Shown here: in pieces, positions 1 through 9,800 of the stretch
Layout: every line of letters starts with the position of its first letter
Position numbering within the stretch: position 1 is the first letter of the stretch
IMG/VR virus record: IMGVR_UViG_3300030117_006011
Coordinates: 1 to 22,457 of that record
DNA length: 22,457 nucleotides
Source: a virus
Strand: one strand, 5' to 3'
Notes under the pieces: model-generated
What the model was told of the DNA's origin: nothing
The model's input: only the letters and a program-made list of their open reading frames with translations
The model's database searches: none
Program-made: the position numbers and the translations under genes

Positions 1-306
1 TTCTCTAGTTACAGCATCAATAAACTTCTGTGGTAATGGTTCTCCTTGGGAATATAACTTTTCATAAGCTTGGTTTGCTATTGCTTTAAATGGCTCTAAA
101 CCTTTTTCAAAAGCTACTTTCTCTTGATCTTTTTTTAATTTTATACCACCCATAACATCAGCCATAGTATCTGTAAAGATTTTATCTATGCCCTTAGAGC
201 TTTCTTGCCATATTTCAGTTTGCATTTTAGCAGTATCTAATGCTGCTTTCGCTTCTGCTTTTTTATAAGCCCCTTGTATTAAAGCTTGATTTGCTTGTAT
301 TGCCAT
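1..306 (-). CDS. Small alpha-helical phage protein, 3'-truncated by window edge
   Basis: An open frame of 102 codons starts at an ATG at 306-304 and runs off the left edge, so the C-terminus is not seen. The visible protein starts MAIQANQALIQGAYKKAEAK and is rich in Ala, Lys and Gln. It is predicted almost wholly helical, with no signal peptide or membrane segment. The start is preceded by an A/T-rich stretch ending TAAATAAT, like its neighbours, and lies 12 bases after the stop of the Gln/Ala-rich gene upstream. Its position at the distal end of the structural operon, beside another Gln/Ala-rich helical protein, suggests a virion-internal or ejected protein, but that is inference from context only. 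I do not recognise the family. Without the C-terminus the function stays open. Confidence 0.7.
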   Translation of the reverse strand, partial: MAIQANQALIQGAYKKAEAKAALDTAKMQTEIWQESSKGIDKIFTDTMADVMGGIKLKKDQEKVAFEKGLEPFKAIANQAYEKLYSQGEPLPQKFIDAVTRE

Positions 307-318
307 ATTATTTACTGT

Positions 319-1092
319 TTAAAATTCGCCTAATTTTTTTTGCCAATTTGGTGTTGTTTCTTTAAATAATTTAAAATCTTCTCTAGTTGCACCTGGATTT
401 GCTTTTTTATACGTACCAAAACTCGTTTCAAAATTACTAAACCCATCTGTCTGTGTAGCTGTCGTAGTTAAGACATCAGAAATACCACCGTATATTGCCT
501 CAGTTTTAGCCATTTGACCTTGTAAAGCCATTTGTTCGGCTTGAGCAGATGCTACATCAGCACCAGCTGAAGCGGCTTGTTGCATCCCAAGCATTGTTGC
601 TTGTTTATCTATTTCAAATTGCTGTTGCATTTTTTGACCTTCTCTTTCTTGCATTTGTAATCTACTAGCTTCACCAGCTCTTAACCTTTGATTAGCAGCT
701 TCTTGTTGGCCTATAGATGCTGATATTTGTTGAGTTTGTAATTGGCCTTGATTAGCCATAGCTTGTGCTAATCCAGCCACTCCAGATCCACCAGCAGCAC
801 CTCTAAGACCCTGCATTATATCAGCCCTTTGTTGAGCACCTTGTTGGGCTTGAAATTGAGCCTGCTGTTGATTAACTGTTAAATCCTCGTACACATTTTC
901 CATATTAGAATAAGGATTTTCAAACTTCATAGATTTAAACTTAGCTTTTTCTTTGTCTAATAATTTCTGTTGCTCTTCTTGTTCAATTGCGGCTTTAGCA
1001 GCTTGATTTTTAGCAGCTTCAGCGTTTTTATGAGCTCCAATCATTTTTACACCAGCACCTATAGCTGTAGTCGCTATCATACCCCAGCTCAT
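319..1092 (-). CDS. Gln/Ala-rich virion-type protein (possible internal/ejection protein)
   Basis: A 257-aa protein. Residues 1-20 are a small, Gly/Ala-containing, mildly hydrophobic helix (SWGMIATTAIGAGVKMIGAH). A charged helix follows to about residue 50, then the segment FENPYSNMENVYEDLTVNQQ (about 57-76). After this comes a long helical region rich in Gln and Ala, with a Gly-rich hinge GLRGAAGGSGVAGLAQAMA near the middle. The C-terminal 50 residues are more polar and aromatic. From memory, the combination of the NPY-N-E--YEDLTVN-Q-AQF segment and the GLRGAAGGSG hinge recurs in marine phage structural modules. The composition resembles T7-like internal core or ejection proteins, but no catalytic motif is visible. 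It sits between the cupin-like gene (25-base gap) and another helical protein (12-base gap). Role as an ejected or internal virion protein is inference; a tail-associated chaperone-like helical protein is an alternative. Confidence 0.8.
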   Translation of the reverse strand: MSWGMIATTAIGAGVKMIGAHKNAEAAKNQAAKAAIEQEEQQKLLDKEKAKFKSMKFENPYSNMENVYEDLTVNQQQAQFQAQQGAQQRADIMQGLRGAAGGSGVAGLAQAMANQGQLQTQQISASIGQQEAANQRLRAGEASRLQMQEREGQKMQQQFEIDKQATMLGMQQAASAGADVASAQAEQMALQGQMAKTEAIYGGISDVLTTTATQTDGFSNFETSFGTYKKANPGATREDFKLFKETTPNWQKKLGEF

Positions 1093-1117
1093 GATTTATA
1101 TATTTTAATTAATATTT

Positions 1118-1612
1118 TCATTTTTTACTTTTTAAATATTCATCGTATTCTTCCCAATTGAATACTACATTTATTTTTGCTAGTTCATCTAAATTTTCTG
1201 TATTAGTTGGATTAGCATGTACTGTGACTATAACACAATCCTCTATAGCATAAACTATTCTCTTTGCTCCTTGTGGTGATATTATATAACAAGGTGCCAC
1301 AAACTCCTCAACGCCTTCTTCTTTTGACGATGCTAGCAATCCAGATAAAAGAAAGAATCCATAACTATGCTTATGTATTGCTGAAAAACCTAATTGTCCT
1401 TTTTTCATTCGCATTTCTCTGAAATACAATCCTTCCGCAAAAGAATGTTTATATTCCCATATATTCTCTGGATATATTATTTCTCTACCATTACCAACTA
1501 TATCTTTTCCATCCGCTATACTGATAAAATAATCTTCAATTTGCTTTACTTTGTCCTTGTATGATTTTGCAGGTGTATTGTCGAATATTTTTTGTAATTC
1601 ATTTTTAGGCAT
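1118..1612 (-). CDS. Cupin-like phage protein
   Basis: A 164-aa protein. An N-terminal helical part (about 1-60) is followed by a beta-rich core resembling a small cupin. The first motif region is GQLGFSAIHKHSYGFFLLSG, with the His-x-His pair expected for metal binding in cupins. The second region is APCYIISPQGAKRIVYAIED followed by VTVHA, which matches the Pro-x-Gly turn and late His of cupin motif 2. The acidic residue usual after HxH in motif 1 is not evident, so metal binding is uncertain. From memory, similar single-domain cupin-like proteins occur among structural genes of many tailed phages, with no settled function. It lies downstream of the 601-aa structural protein (54-base gap) and upstream of the Gln/Ala-rich gene. 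A role as a virion decoration or sugar-binding protein is conceivable; an enzymatic role cannot be shown from sequence. Confidence 0.75.
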   Translation of the reverse strand: MPKNELQKIFDNTPAKSYKDKVKQIEDYFISIADGKDIVGNGREIIYPENIWEYKHSFAEGLYFREMRMKKGQLGFSAIHKHSYGFFLLSGLLASSKEEGVEEFVAPCYIISPQGAKRIVYAIEDCVIVTVHANPTNTENLDELAKINVVFNWEEYDEYLKSKK

Positions 1613-1642
1613 AATTTAATTTAATTTATACCTAATATAGTC

Positions 1643-1662
1643 ACAGTTTTCACTGTTTTTTT
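1643..1662 (+). other. Short hairpin with plus-strand T-run in the gap before the cupin-like gene
   Basis: On the plus strand, ACAGT and ACTGT (1643-1647 and 1652-1656) can pair around a 4-base loop and are followed directly by six T residues (1657-1662). This looks like a minimal intrinsic terminator pointing rightward, against the genes. No plus-strand gene is present, so it could at most stop antisense transcripts. On the gene strand the same bases give an A-run before the hairpin and no T-run. A five-base-pair stem in A/T-rich DNA may be chance. Confidence 0.2.
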
Positions 1663-1666
1663 ACTA

Positions 1667-3472
1667 TCACGCAGATGTTAAGAGTTTTTCTACGTCAAAA
1701 TAAAGGGTTGCATTAGCAGTACCTGTTTTTATAATTTCTATATTACCAGTTATAGTCGCTACTTTACCAGCTCCGCTAAAAGTTAATGTTATACCATTTT
1801 CTAACGTTTGTGCAGCACTAAGTACTATTGTGCCAGCTCCAGTGGCATTTGCCCCACTATTTACAGTTGGAGCAGTAGAAGAAGGATCTATACCAATACC
1901 ACTAACAGTACTAGTAGAGTTCATTATACCATCTCTAGCCGCGACAACCACGCTGGTACTATCGAAAGATGCTGCTGTAGTTGTTGTGGTTATCGGCGTT
2001 AAGGTCACGGCAAGATCTGTAAATTTTATTTCATATCCATGAACGTTTAAAACTTGCTCTGTCCCATATCCTCCAATTTTCAAAGTATCACCAGCTAAAG
2101 CAAACGCTTGCTGCTTACTAAACACAACATTACCACCCTGTCCAGTTACTAATCCTTTTACTATAGTTGGTTTTAATCCTTTTTTATCTACAGCTGGCGC
2201 CTCATTTTTAATTACAGTTTGCTCTAGATCAGTATTCTCATATATTTTTATAGTATTTAAATATTTACTAATTCTAGTTCCAGTTGTAACATTTGTACTT
2301 GGCACAACAATCATTCCATCTGATATTTTATCAACACTATTTAAAGGCCATTGATAATTTTTTCTAGGTGAAAAAGTTAAAGGAGCGTTATCACGAAGTT
2401 GAATAGCTTGTGACATTGTGAAATCAGTTGCAGTACCACTTGTCTCAACAACAGTTACACGTGTTAAATCTCTATTTATTTGAGAACTAAAAGTTAGCGT
2501 TACACCATCACTAATTGTTGCAGCTGCAGATAAAGTAAATCTATTAGAACTACCACCAGTACCAATTGTAGCAACTGTAAATAATCTAGCATCAAGTTGA
2601 GCGTTACCTGTAACTCTATCGCCAACAGCCATTACAGTAGCACAATCAGCAACATCCATAGTAACACTAGTAGAGTTACTAACAGCTCCATTTACAGTAT
2701 CTGTTGTTACCGCTGTCGTTATTTTATCACCTACTTCTATAACTGCTGATAAATCAGTATTATCCATTCTAACTACACTTCCACTGGTAACAGCGCCATT
2801 AACATCATCGCCAGTAAAAGCAGCTCTATCTGTTGGATGTTCGTTTTCTCCTGGTAAAGTTTCTGGCTCACTACCAACTGTTGGTTCTAAAAATGATAAT
2901 ATATCGTTTTCTTCGGGTTGTTTTTTAATTTTAAAAGAAGCTCCCGAAGCACTAGAACAAGATATTGTAAAGGCAGATTTACCACCACTTCTTCCTCTAG
3001 ATAAAGTAAAAGTGTCATTAACCAAGGAACCAGTACTAAAAGCCGATGTTGGAGTATATGTAGCTAATGTCAATGTTATATCTGTGTATTGATATATAAT
3101 CTTTTTCATTAATAAAGAATCGGATCCCTTGCTAGAATTTATATCAATACTACCATCTTCAAATCTTACTTCTTTATACGAAGCGTGTCTAGTATCTCCT
3201 TCTGCAAATAAAAATATATCATAATGATCGTCATCTGAAATCGCTGGAAAAACAATACTACCTGAATAAACAGCGTTAGATACAACTTTGTTATACAAAC
3301 CAGCTTTAGCCACTTGAAATGCTTCTGTAGTAAAATTATAATAGTGACTATCTTCGTTTTTTATTTCTAAACTAAAAACAGCTCCACTATCAGCGGATAT
3401 TCTAAACACTCTAGTTTCAGAAGCCGCTGGTAAATCTGATAAATCTAAATTAAAATTATTTATTATTTTCAT
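1667..3472 (-). CDS. Beta-rich phage structural protein with internal repeats (likely tail or fibre component)
   Basis: A 601-aa protein, very rich in Thr, Ser, Val, Ala and Gly, predicted mostly beta-strand, with no signal peptide or membrane segment. The first ~130 residues are less repetitive and include a Phe/Tyr-rich segment (HYDIFLFAEGDTRHASYKEV). After this come internal repeats. Two tandem copies have the form VNGAV-S-SV-MD--D----I-VGD-(I/V)T at about residues 224-290. Three spaced copies of a short (I/L)-(D/N)(G/N)-x-LTFS motif occur, as SDGVTLTFSS, RDNAPLTFSP and ENGITLTFSG, each following a T-(L/M)S-A-like strand. Such repeats are typical of elongated, trimeric or stacked beta structures in phage tails and decoration proteins. 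It starts 6 bases after the 126-aa gene, directly in the tail region. A fibre or tail-surface role is inference from composition and context; no enzymatic motif is visible. Confidence 0.8.
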   Translation of the reverse strand: MKIINNFNLDLSDLPAASETRVFRISADSGAVFSLEIKNEDSHYYNFTTEAFQVAKAGLYNKVVSNAVYSGSIVFPAISDDDHYDIFLFAEGDTRHASYKEVRFEDGSIDINSSKGSDSLLMKKIIYQYTDITLTLATYTPTSAFSTGSLVNDTFTLSRGRSGGKSAFTISCSSASGASFKIKKQPEENDILSFLEPTVGSEPETLPGENEHPTDRAAFTGDDVNGAVTSGSVVRMDNTDLSAVIEVGDKITTAVTTDTVNGAVSNSTSVTMDVADCATVMAVGDRVTGNAQLDARLFTVATIGTGGSSNRFTLSAAATISDGVTLTFSSQINRDLTRVTVVETSGTATDFTMSQAIQLRDNAPLTFSPRKNYQWPLNSVDKISDGMIVVPSTNVTTGTRISKYLNTIKIYENTDLEQTVIKNEAPAVDKKGLKPTIVKGLVTGQGGNVVFSKQQAFALAGDTLKIGGYGTEQVLNVHGYEIKFTDLAVTLTPITTTTTAASFDSTSVVVAARDGIMNSTSTVSGIGIDPSSTAPTVNSGANATGAGTIVLSAAQTLENGITLTFSGAGKVATITGNIEIIKTGTANATLYFDVEKLLTSA

Positions 3473-3478
3473 ATTTGT

Positions 3479-3859
3479 TTATTTACTACTTTCAGAAATT
3501 TCCGACCCAACACCAAATAATTCTATTTTATCTGTTGAATCATTGACAAATTTTGCGTTAGCATAATATCCAACTAAACTAGATGTATTAACCACCTTAT
3601 TTTTAGCAAAGGATATATAATCTGTTGGTTGAGGACCTAGCGATCCAGAGGTATGATCAATAGTTACTGTCCACCCAGTTGAACCAGGGTTTGCTATAGC
3701 GTTATTAACCATAGATAATATTGGTCCTATCAAATAAGTATTTGACAATTGCGTACCCTGAAACCCACCTACATTCGCAAATGAATCAGAATAGTAAGCG
3801 TTGTCACCCACTTGTAGCGAAGAATTTACATTGTCAAAAGTTAGTATATATTGAGGCAT
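3479..3859 (-). CDS. Small conserved phage structural-type protein, function unknown
   Basis: A 126-aa protein beginning MPQYILTFDNVNSSLQVGDN. It is predicted beta-rich, with short motifs SLQVGDNAYY and GGFQ and a later segment TGWTVTIDH. It has no Cys, signal peptide or membrane segment. It lies between the giant tail protein (23-base gap) and the 601-aa repeat protein (6-base gap), so it is almost certainly co-transcribed with them. From memory, small proteins with a -QVGD--YY- segment occur beside tail genes in marine phage contigs. The tight packing suggests an accessory tail or neck protein, but this is context only. The start is supported by the TAAATAAAT stretch immediately before the ATG. 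Confidence 0.75.
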   Translation of the reverse strand: MPQYILTFDNVNSSLQVGDNAYYSDSFANVGGFQGTQLSNTYLIGPILSMVNNAIANPGSTGWTVTIDHTSGSLGPQPTDYISFAKNKVVNTSSLVGYYANAKFVNDSTDKIELFGVGSEISESSK

Positions 3860-3882
3860 ATTTATTTATTTTTATTAATTTC

Positions 3883-6800
3883 TTAGCACTGCCATTGTGC
3901 ACAAGTTGCTGTATAATCACCGCTAGCATTACCATCTAGCATATCACTGTTATCATAAATTAATCCATTAGTGTTTGCTAAGTCATTGCAACATGAACAT
4001 AAATCTGACCAATCAGGTTCAACATTGGTGCCAAACACTTGTTGACAAGAGTTTACACTGTTGTTATATGGAGTTGGTCCCCAAACAACACCGTCATATA
4101 AACATTGGCTAGGGTCACTAGTAGTTGCTGCGTACCAAAACGTAGTGGAATTAGGATCCATACAACCAACATAAGTACAAGAACTACTCCCCATTTGATA
4201 ATTTCCAACTGGATCCCAAGTTGCATTAGGATTATAGTTAGTAGCGCCAGCCACACCAGTAAATGGATTAGCACCCGTAAGACCATCTACACACCCAGGA
4301 ACACAAGGAGCGTCTTGGTATAAACCAGCCCAAATATCATTAATTATAAAATTACCTTGAACATAACTAGCACTATACCAATTTGGATCTCCGTCGCACC
4401 AACCTGGTTGACTATTATCAGAAATAGTTTGAACATTTACAAGACCATCATTAGCCCCGCATTGGTAACAAGTAGTATCCCAGGTGCAACTATCATCCCC
4501 ACCATTTTCTCCACTTTGCGCGTTAGGGTCATAGTTAGCAGCTGGAAATCCTGGATATCCACAATCATTAGCTGGGGCATTACCAGCGCCAGCACCGCCG
4601 TCGCAAGTACAGCCGTAAACACCAGTGTAATCACAACTATTATCATCAACAGTTGCGTTAGGATCGTAGTTATTCGGAACAGGTGGTCCTTCGTCTGTAC
4701 AGCCAGGATAAGCACAAGAGCTAGTTCCTGATTGGTAATCTCCTTGTGGATCCCAAGTAGCAGCAGAATCATAGTTAGAAGCATAATAACCATTACCAGA
4801 ACCACAACAATGATAACTAGCGCATTGAGTTCCATCAACACAAAAGCCGTTTACATCGGGATTATCACCGCCAGTAGGATCTACACATCCAGGAACACAA
4901 GGATCGTTAGGATTAGTACCTACCCAAATGTCATTTATTATATAAGCTCCTGCGTCGTCTCCATTGACAGTACCATTACCACATAAATTTGGTATTGCAT
5001 TGTTAGTTGAGCTAGATGAATTAACATATCCATTAACACATTGGTAACAAATAGTTGTATACAAACAAGAACCATCATCCGTGTTGGCATTGGCATCGTA
5101 GTTGTTTGCAACAAAACCATCGCCATTTTCCGTATCACCGCCATCAGTACATCCAAGAATAACTGCACAAGTTGCAGTTGCATTAACACTACCAGTTGTA
5201 AATGAGTAACCAGAAGTTTCATTTGCTATATCAGTCTGAAGTCCCATTGAACTTTCGTTTGCATCACCTGGAGTATTACAATATTCCCAAGTACAACTTC
5301 CATCATCGGTATTAACATCTACACTTGGATCACCTGTGTAGTGATTTCCGTTATTAAAATTAGTCGCATTAACGGCTAATAATCCACCTGGTGTACCTAA
5401 ACATCCGTAATTAAAATCAATACACATTGATGGATCGTTTATAGTTGCGTTGTTAGGCATGCCAGTGTTATAATAACCTGAATCTAAACAACCAGCTATT
5501 GGAAGTATACAACTACCATCATCTTGAATATTACCACCGTTGTTATAATTAGTGGCTTCAGGAGGGAAAGTAGTTGTATTGGTAGCAGTATTATCCGTGC
5601 ATCCCAACCATACACATGAACCATCATCACTTGTTACATTGTCGTTACAACTTGTTCCACCTTGCCAAATATTATTTCCGTTTTCACAATCGAAATTATT
5701 TGCGCTAGGCTCCATACAACCCTGTACTGCGTTAGGATAAGTACAACTCCCATCATCATCATTCGCTGTTGGATCATAATTTAAAGCTGTTGGATCTGTA
5801 CATCCGGAAACCGTACCCACCATAGTGTGTCCAGTTGGAACGCCCAACCCTTGTATCGCGAAACTACTTTGATCAAAACTAGAACTACCATCAGGATTAA
5901 AAATTAATGCTCCATCAGCAGTGTGAGATACATCTTTTCCCCTTATGTAATTAAACCATTTACCTTCTTTTTCTATAAATTCAAAAACATCTCCAGATTC
6001 TTTGTTGGTAAATATATTATCAACATACCAACCGGGTCTAGTTTGGTAAGCATGGCTATTGTAATAATCATTATCATCGGTATTTTGTGTTACTTTTGAA
6101 TTACTACCCTCGTAGTTTATTGTGTGAAAAGATTTAACAGAGCCAGGTGCTTCGTTAAAAATAACGTCAACAGTAGAATAATCAAGATTTGTGTGTATGC
6201 CGTAAAAAGTATTTCTACCAACAGTTTCGTCGTGATGTCTCCATAAATTACCATTTTTAAAAGTATAATATTCATTAGCACAGCTAACACCGTTGTTAGT
6301 TACAAATGATTTAAAACTAACCCATCCTCTTACGTCTTCTTTAAATGTAACAGTTTTAGAAATATCATTTATAGTAATATTATATTCATCTTTTTTATCA
6401 TCATAACTTCCTGTTAACTTATTACTTAATTTTAAATGATCTCTAAACCAATCTTTCATTCCATGGTTAGATATAGGTGTTAAACCATCTGTAGACAATC
6501 TCATAACAGTACCCCTAACTTTATCTGTAAAATATGCTCTATAAGCTTCCGAAGCAAAAGATTCTGGATTTTTAGATATACCATATTCACCAGTATAAGG
6601 AGTTGCTGTTCCTAAAACTCTATTTGTAGACGTGATGTTCGTGTTTCCATCAGCGTTAAATAAAGCATCTTTATTAGCTAGTATTCTTAAAATTCTATCT
6701 TCACAAAGAGCTATTAAATCACCACCTTGTCCCCATCCAGCTTTTAATTTTTGAATACTACCGTAAATAGGATTTATATCTTTTGTTATTTTTTCAGCTG

Positions 6801-9800
6801 CTATAAATTGATTTAAATCATTAACTCCGGAAGTAGAGTTATATATTCCAGAGTATATTAAACCATGTTTCCTTCTTTCTTGTTTGTACTCAGTTTCTAA
6901 TGTACTAGAAGCTTTTACACCATTGGCAATGTATGTTAAGTTAAAACTATCCTTAATTCTATTAGATTCAACACCATTTCCAAAAGAATAGCAATTGTGC
7001 CAATTTAAATAAAAATCACTGTTATATATTGAAGAATGTAATCTAAACTTATCTGTTGTTTGTGGAAAGCCAGAATCAGGAAATACTTCAGCAATTTTTA
7101 CTTCAAACGAAACACCATTTGGTTTTGTTATTTTTAAAGTATCTCCAGATGCTATAGGTAAAGTAACATTACCATCTGCGTCTGGTGGACTATTTCCAGG
7201 TCCTATCCAAACTAATTCAGATATTCTTATAGTATTTCCATCAGGAAAAATATTGTCATTAACAGTTACATCGCCCCAATTACCTCCTAAACCTGATGTA
7301 TTTTCTATTTTCGAATAAATAGGGATAGCTGATATAATAGTGCTTGCACTTAAGTTTATAGGATAGTTTTCACTTATCTCATAGTAAATATCTAACCCAG
7401 TGTCATCTTTAGGTTCTGTTTCCCAAACATAAGGATCTGATGGTAAATAGCCACCATCTTCAAACTCCTCTACAGGTTCTAGCATTTCAATTTCATACCC
7501 AACAGCTGCTATCCCACCAGAACCACCAGAACCAGGAGCTTGTCCATTAGCATGCCATTTTGTTTTCCAGAAATCAGTGTTTTCTTCCGTGAAATTACTA
7601 ACACTATTCATTGTCACTTGTCTAAATTCTAAATTCTGAGTAGCGGTAAAGGCTGTACCATCAAAATCATCTTGCCCATAATGTAGAGGTTCATAATAAC
7701 CAGCTAGAGTAATTTCATAACCCCCTGTTCCACCCGCTAAATTAGAATTATAAGGCCCTATATCTTTAACTATGACATTTCCACTAGCGGTAACACCTAA
7801 ATTATTATATCTTGTAAGCATCATACCTTTGTGCAAAGGATATTTAGGTTTGTTTGTATTGATTTGGCAAGAAGACCAAAGAGTATCTACAACAATAGTA
7901 TTAGTAGTAGGATCACTATTATCCATTGGATATACATTTGAATCTAAAACTTTTATATCTTGCAATTGCAAGCCATTTGGCATAAACGTAGTGTTTGCAG
8001 CTGGATTCCAATTTGACATATCAGGAACAACATCAAACGTCCATGTTTTATGGTAAGATGATGGGTCTTTTATTAATTTATTAAAATTATTAACAGCACT
8101 AAAACTAGTGTTAAACCCTTCATCTAATCTAGAAAATCTTAATCTATTATTATTCGCTATTTGGTTGTCAATAGTGTATATAGTTTCCGTTGGATCATCT
8201 TTCCATCTAAAAGACTGACCAGCGTTTATTCTTTCAACAAATGATTTAGTATCACCATCGTCATAATTACCAGTATCTGCCTCTCCAATACTAAAAAAAT
8301 TTTCAAATCCCGTGTGATCAATTTGATGATAACTACGTTGATTACCTCCATCATGATCCCATGCTTTATATATTCCAGAGTTATCAATACCACCAAAAGC
8401 TAATTTTACCTTAGAATAATCGTGAGAAGGAAAATCTAAAATCCCAAATCCATTATGAGTTGTAACACTCCATGGGGTAGGAGAGCCTAAATTCCAACTA
8501 TTAATAGCAGGGGAAAAATCATTCATATCATTGTCGGTGTCCGGGGGCGCCATCCACGGTAAAAGATTTGTAGAAGCATCTGGAACTTTATATTTATGTG
8601 TTGATTTATCTATAAACCAAACGCCTGGTAATAAATTATTGGGAACTGACGGGTAGTTGTTATCATAATCATCTTGAGTACTACTTGTCGAGTTAAGAGT
8701 AAATACCAAAGGCTTGTCACCTAAACTAAGATGAGAATGTGGACCTTCTTCGTCCAACATAGCACATCCAAAATAAGCTTGTCTAGCATATAAAAAATTA
8801 AAATTTTCTCCATTAGGATTATTGTCATTAAGACCAACGAAATTACTATCTATTAATCCAGAGTAATCAGTTATAACTAAGTTTTCCGTCACTCCAGTTG
8901 GATTGTTTACTTGATTTACTTCGTCAGAAACCGTTATATATTGATCGGAAAAATGTGCATTAGCAGATCTTACTTGTAAAAGATCGTCACTTTCTAGTGA
9001 GTAAACCATTTTCCCGGTTTTTCGTAAATAATTTACACCAGTAGAACTAGTATCTAGTTGTGATTTAATTTTACCGTCATTTTCAATTTTAACAAAAAAT
9101 CTACCTTCAAATTTAGGTTTGTTTTCTACTACGGCTTTTGTAAATTGAATTTTTACTTGATCGTTTATTGAAGATGGTGTCGCTGGATTGTCAAAAATAA
9201 AATCAATATCATCTTTAAAGCTAGTATCAATAGTAACATAATATTCCGTTGGCTGTATACCAATACTACCGCTTGTAGGTATTTCTCTATCAGAAGTAAT
9301 TGAAGATATTTTATATTGCGACGAATAATCACTTGAGCTTATAAACTGAATATATAAATCCTCGGTAATATCATCTAAATGAGATAAACTACTATTTCCA
9401 AATCCAACTGGATTACCACCTCCAGAAGCACCACCAAAATTCAATGTCATGTCATTAGCAAGTACTCTTGGAATACCAACTGTTTCATCGGTAGATGATC
9501 CCCATAAATAAATTGGATCAGCAGAATTACCCGAATCAAGATTAGCTGGATTATGTGTTACGGATCCAATACGTATTCTTCTTGTTTTAATAAATTCTGG
9601 AGCCTCATTTTCTATAGCTAACACCTTGTATGTATAAGTATTTTCTATAGCATTATCACCTTTTTTAAGGTATAAAGATGTTTCTAAATCTATTTTATTT
9701 CTATCATTAGATGGGAAAGCTAGCCATATATTACCATCTTCTGCTTCATACCACCGATCCATAGGTAGATTATAATATTCTGTAGAGGTTTCGTTTACAA

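Noticed and set aside
1808-2042. Two plus-strand frames opposite the 601-aa protein
   Set aside because: Low-complexity shadows of a Thr/Ser/Val-rich gene; no leader, no neighbours on that strand, and the minus-strand frame is clearly coding.
4357-4841. Overlapping open frames on both strands (4357-4731 plus, 4437-4841 minus in another frame)
   Set aside because: They lie inside the Cys-repeat array of the giant tail protein. Their products are monotonous (Ile/Thr/Ser or Leu/Val/Met), as expected from shifted reading of a biased repeat, and none has a suitable leader.
3883-5810. Diversity-generating retroelement variable region in the tail protein end
   Set aside because: No reverse transcriptase or template repeat is visible in the window, and the array differs by indels and block duplication, not by adenine-specific changes. 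A retroelement outside the window cannot be ruled out.
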